Source: Blautia sp900556555 (GTDB lineage: Bacteria > Bacillota > Clostridia > Lachnospirales > Lachnospiraceae). Taken from it: DNA of 64,000 nucleotides. The translations under genes were made by a program, and so were the position numbers. The stretch is taken from assembly GCA_964250615.1 (NCBI GenBank), contig CAXUGM010000001.1; one strand, written 5' to 3'. A model generated the notes under the pieces. That model saw nothing but the letters and a program-made list of their open reading frames with translations, was not told the DNA's origin and ran no database searches. This document shows positions 62,345-64,000 of this stretch, in pieces (the first letter of the stretch is position 1; every line of letters begins with the position of its first letter).

Positions 62345-63532
62345 TTATTTCTCTGCCAAAGCCTTATTATGCTTCTGCACCAGTTTATTGATTCTTTCCA
62401 CTGGATTCAGCAGTGTGCTGATGGAACCGTCGTGGTTCAGGGTATCAATGATCAGTGCAATATATTTGCTCATATCACAGTTGACATAATATGGTTTTGC
62501 CAGTAATTCTTCTGGCTGATATACCAGGTTTGTAGTGAGCAGTCTGTCGAAGCTGCCTTCTGCGTATGCTTTATCAAAACGTTCCAGTCCATTTGTGAAC
62601 AGACCAAAGGTGGAGCACATGAAAATCTTGGCAGCACCACGTTTTTTCAGAAGAGCAGCAACTTCCAGCATACTGTCACCAGAGGAAATCATATCGTCAA
62701 TGATGATCATGTTTTTGCCTTTTACATCAGCACCCAGGAATTCATGGGCAACAATAGGATTTCTTCCGTCAATGATAGTAGAATAATCACGGCGTTTGTA
62801 GAACATGCCCATATCTACACCAAGAACGTTGGCCAGATAAATAGCACGTCCTGTTCCGCCGGCATCCGGACTGATGATCATGAGATGATCGCTGTCGATT
62901 GCCAGGTCAGGTTCTGCTTTAAACAATCCCTTGATGAACTGATAAGCAGGCTGTACGGTCTCAAAACCGTGAAGTGGAATTGCATTCTGTACTCTTGGGT
63001 CATGGGCATCGAAGGTAAGGATATTGTCAACACCCATGCTGGTCAGTTCCTGAAGTGCCAGGGCACAGTCAAGAGATTCTCTTCCGGTTCTCTTATGCTG
63101 GCGGCTTTCGTATAAGAATGGCATGATAACATTTACTCTTCTGGCTTTTCCGCCTACAGCCGCAATAATACGCTTCAAATCCTGAAAATGATCGTCAGGG
63201 GACATGTGGTTTGTCTGTCCGCATACGGTATAAGTCATAGAATAATTGCAGACATCCACCATGATATAAAGGTCATCACCCCGGACAGATTCGCCAAGAA
63301 TACCTTTTGCTTCTCCTGAACCAAAGCGGGGGGCTTTTGAATCAATCAGGTAAGAGTCACGCTCATAACCTTCGAATTTCAGAGAATCTTTTTCTTCATG
63401 GTCACGTTCCTTTCTCCATTTGACAATATAGTCATTCACTTTCTGACCCATGTCCTTGCAGCTCTTCAGAGGGATAATACCCAGTCGCCCTACAGGAAGA
63501 GTGTTTAAAGTGTTTGTGGATGTTGATGCCAT
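62345..63532 (-). CDS. prs: Ribose-phosphate pyrophosphokinase
   Basis: The 395-residue PRPP synthetase makes phosphoribosyl pyrophosphate from ribose 5-phosphate and ATP. Visible are the FDAHDPRVQNAIPLHGFE segment, catalytic flexible loop FYKRRDYST and the PRPP loop IIIDDMISSGDSML. It is about 80 residues longer than the 315-residue classical enzyme, with a long N-terminal part, as in the larger form common in Clostridia. The ATG at 63532 follows AGGAGG. Its 5' end lies inside the end of the upstream DnaC-like gene. Confidence 0.93.
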   Translation of the reverse strand: MASTSTNTLNTLPVGRLGIIPLKSCKDMGQKVNDYIVKWRKERDHEEKDSLKFEGYERDSYLIDSKAPRFGSGEAKGILGESVRGDDLYIMVDVCNYSMTYTVCGQTNHMSPDDHFQDLKRIIAAVGGKARRVNVIMPFLYESRQHKRTGRESLDCALALQELTSMGVDNILTFDAHDPRVQNAIPLHGFETVQPAYQFIKGLFKAEPDLAIDSDHLMIISPDAGGTGRAIYLANVLGVDMGMFYKRRDYSTIIDGRNPIVAHEFLGADVKGKNMIIIDDMISSGDSMLEVAALLKKRGAAKIFMCSTFGLFTNGLERFDKAYAEGSFDRLLTTNLVYQPEELLAKPYYVNCDMSKYIALIIDTLNHDGSISTLLNPVERINKLVQKHNKALAEK

Positions 63533-64000
63533 TTTTCTTTTCCTCCTAAAAGTTTTTTTTGAATTCTTATATCATTTCCAACAAGTTTCAGCATGGTGTA
63601 ATTGCTGGTCACCCTGGAAAACGTTCTTTCGGAATACGTGTTCAGAAAATCTTCCATGGTCAGGTTGGTAGAAATGATGGTTGCCTTTTGGTTTAAAATT
63701 CTTTCATTGATACAGCAAAATAGCTGGGATGAAATAAAACTGTTGGTGAGTTCTGTGCCTAAATCGTCGATAATCAGCAGATCACATTCGTAAATAAAAG
63801 AAGCCATGTCAGCAGATTCAGCATCTTTTTGAAAGGTGTTTCTGGACAGCAGATCAAAGAAATCGAATGCTGTAAAATAGAGTACAAAATACGAAAGATC
63901 CAGAAGCTCCTTTGCGATACAGTGGGTAAGAAAGGTTTTTCCAACACCAGTATCACCATAGATCAGCAGATTATCCTTTACACTGCCGAAATTGTGAATA
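63505..64000 (-). CDS. DnaC/DnaI-like ATPase, 5' part beyond the window
   Basis: The open frame runs without stop from the right edge to 63505, so the start is outside. The visible 164 residues begin in a AAA domain: FGSVKDNLLIYGDTGVGKT holds Walker A, LLIIDDLGTE is Walker B, then FSRVTSNYTMLKLVGNDIRI with sensor/arginine residues. This is the helicase-loader/IstB-like family of DnaC and DnaI. It overlaps the prs start by 28 bases, so the two are probably co-transcribed. The internal ATG at 63807 is not the real start. Confidence 0.9.
   Translation of the reverse strand, partial: IHNFGSVKDNLLIYGDTGVGKTFLTHCIAKELLDLSYFVLYFTAFDFFDLLSRNTFQKDAESADMASFIYECDLLIIDDLGTELTNSFISSQLFCCINERILNQKATIISTNLTMEDFLNTYSERTFSRVTSNYTMLKLVGNDIRIQKKLLGGKEKWHQHPQTL

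Noticed and set aside
63774..63959. Minus-strand 61-codon open frame at the right edge
   Set aside because: It is out of frame with the clear DnaC-like reading frame that continues through the window end.

Overview
The window looks like a chromosomal segment of a gut Firmicute, most probably a Lachnospiraceae member close to Blautia. This is inferred from moderate GC, strong AGGAGG ribosome sites, YesM/YesN-type two-component systems beside sugar transporters, an F-type ATP synthase with an apparent sodium-binding rotor, a tungsten aldehyde oxidoreductase locus and a type I-C-like CRISPR array. No rRNA, tRNA or insertion sequence was recognised.

Layout. 1-1640: CRISPR array of 23 identical 32-bp repeats plus a degenerate terminal repeat; no cas genes are inside the window, and the leader should lie at or beyond the left edge. 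1.87-4.9 kb: a MATE transporter and an FGGY sugar kinase. 5.2-12.4 kb: an apparent operon with a sugar-binding lipoprotein, two CUT1 permeases (no ATPase gene), a GH88 unsaturated uronyl hydrolase and two cytoplasmic Cys-type sulfatases. This is the intracellular half of a pathway for sulfated, lyase-derived uronic disaccharides. A YesM/YesN pair and a YihS-like aldose-ketose isomerase follow (12.5-17.4 kb). 17.6-30.1 kb: an MglB-MglA-MglC-type transporter whose permease has a 225-residue coiled-coil N-terminus, then a second YesN/YesM pair encoded with two galactose-type binding proteins and a GH3 glycosidase, probably a binding-protein-assisted sugar-sensing module.

30.2-32.0 kb: a YtrA-type GntR regulator and its membrane partner. 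32.2-39.3 kb: the full atp operon (two small AtpZ/I-type proteins, then a-c-b-delta-alpha-gamma-beta-epsilon); subunit c carries a two-glutamate ion-binding signature. 39.5-48.9 kb: a lineage-type small hypothetical protein, a methyltransferase, an 818-residue exported protein of unknown role, an M29 aminopeptidase, asparaginyl-tRNA synthetase and an SbcD/YhaN-like pair with a shortened, membrane-segment-bearing ATPase.

48.9-60.4 kb: a tungsten/molybdenum cofactor locus. A clear promoter and a Moco/Tuco-family riboswitch precede an aldehyde:ferredoxin oxidoreductase, followed by MoaD-like and ThiF/MoeB-like proteins, a TupABC tungstate importer, two MoeA paralogues (one fused to a periplasmic-binding-like domain), a MOSC protein and MoaC. 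Convergent to these are MoaA and a MOSC-MogA fusion. Together they import tungstate, build the pterin and insert metal; MoaE is not here. 60.4-64.0 kb: a small membrane protein, a LytTR/DUF3021 pair, an unusual 0.3-kb block of related hairpin repeats, PRPP synthetase and a DnaC-like ATPase cut by the right edge.

All functions are assigned from sequence motifs read by eye; no database search was possible.
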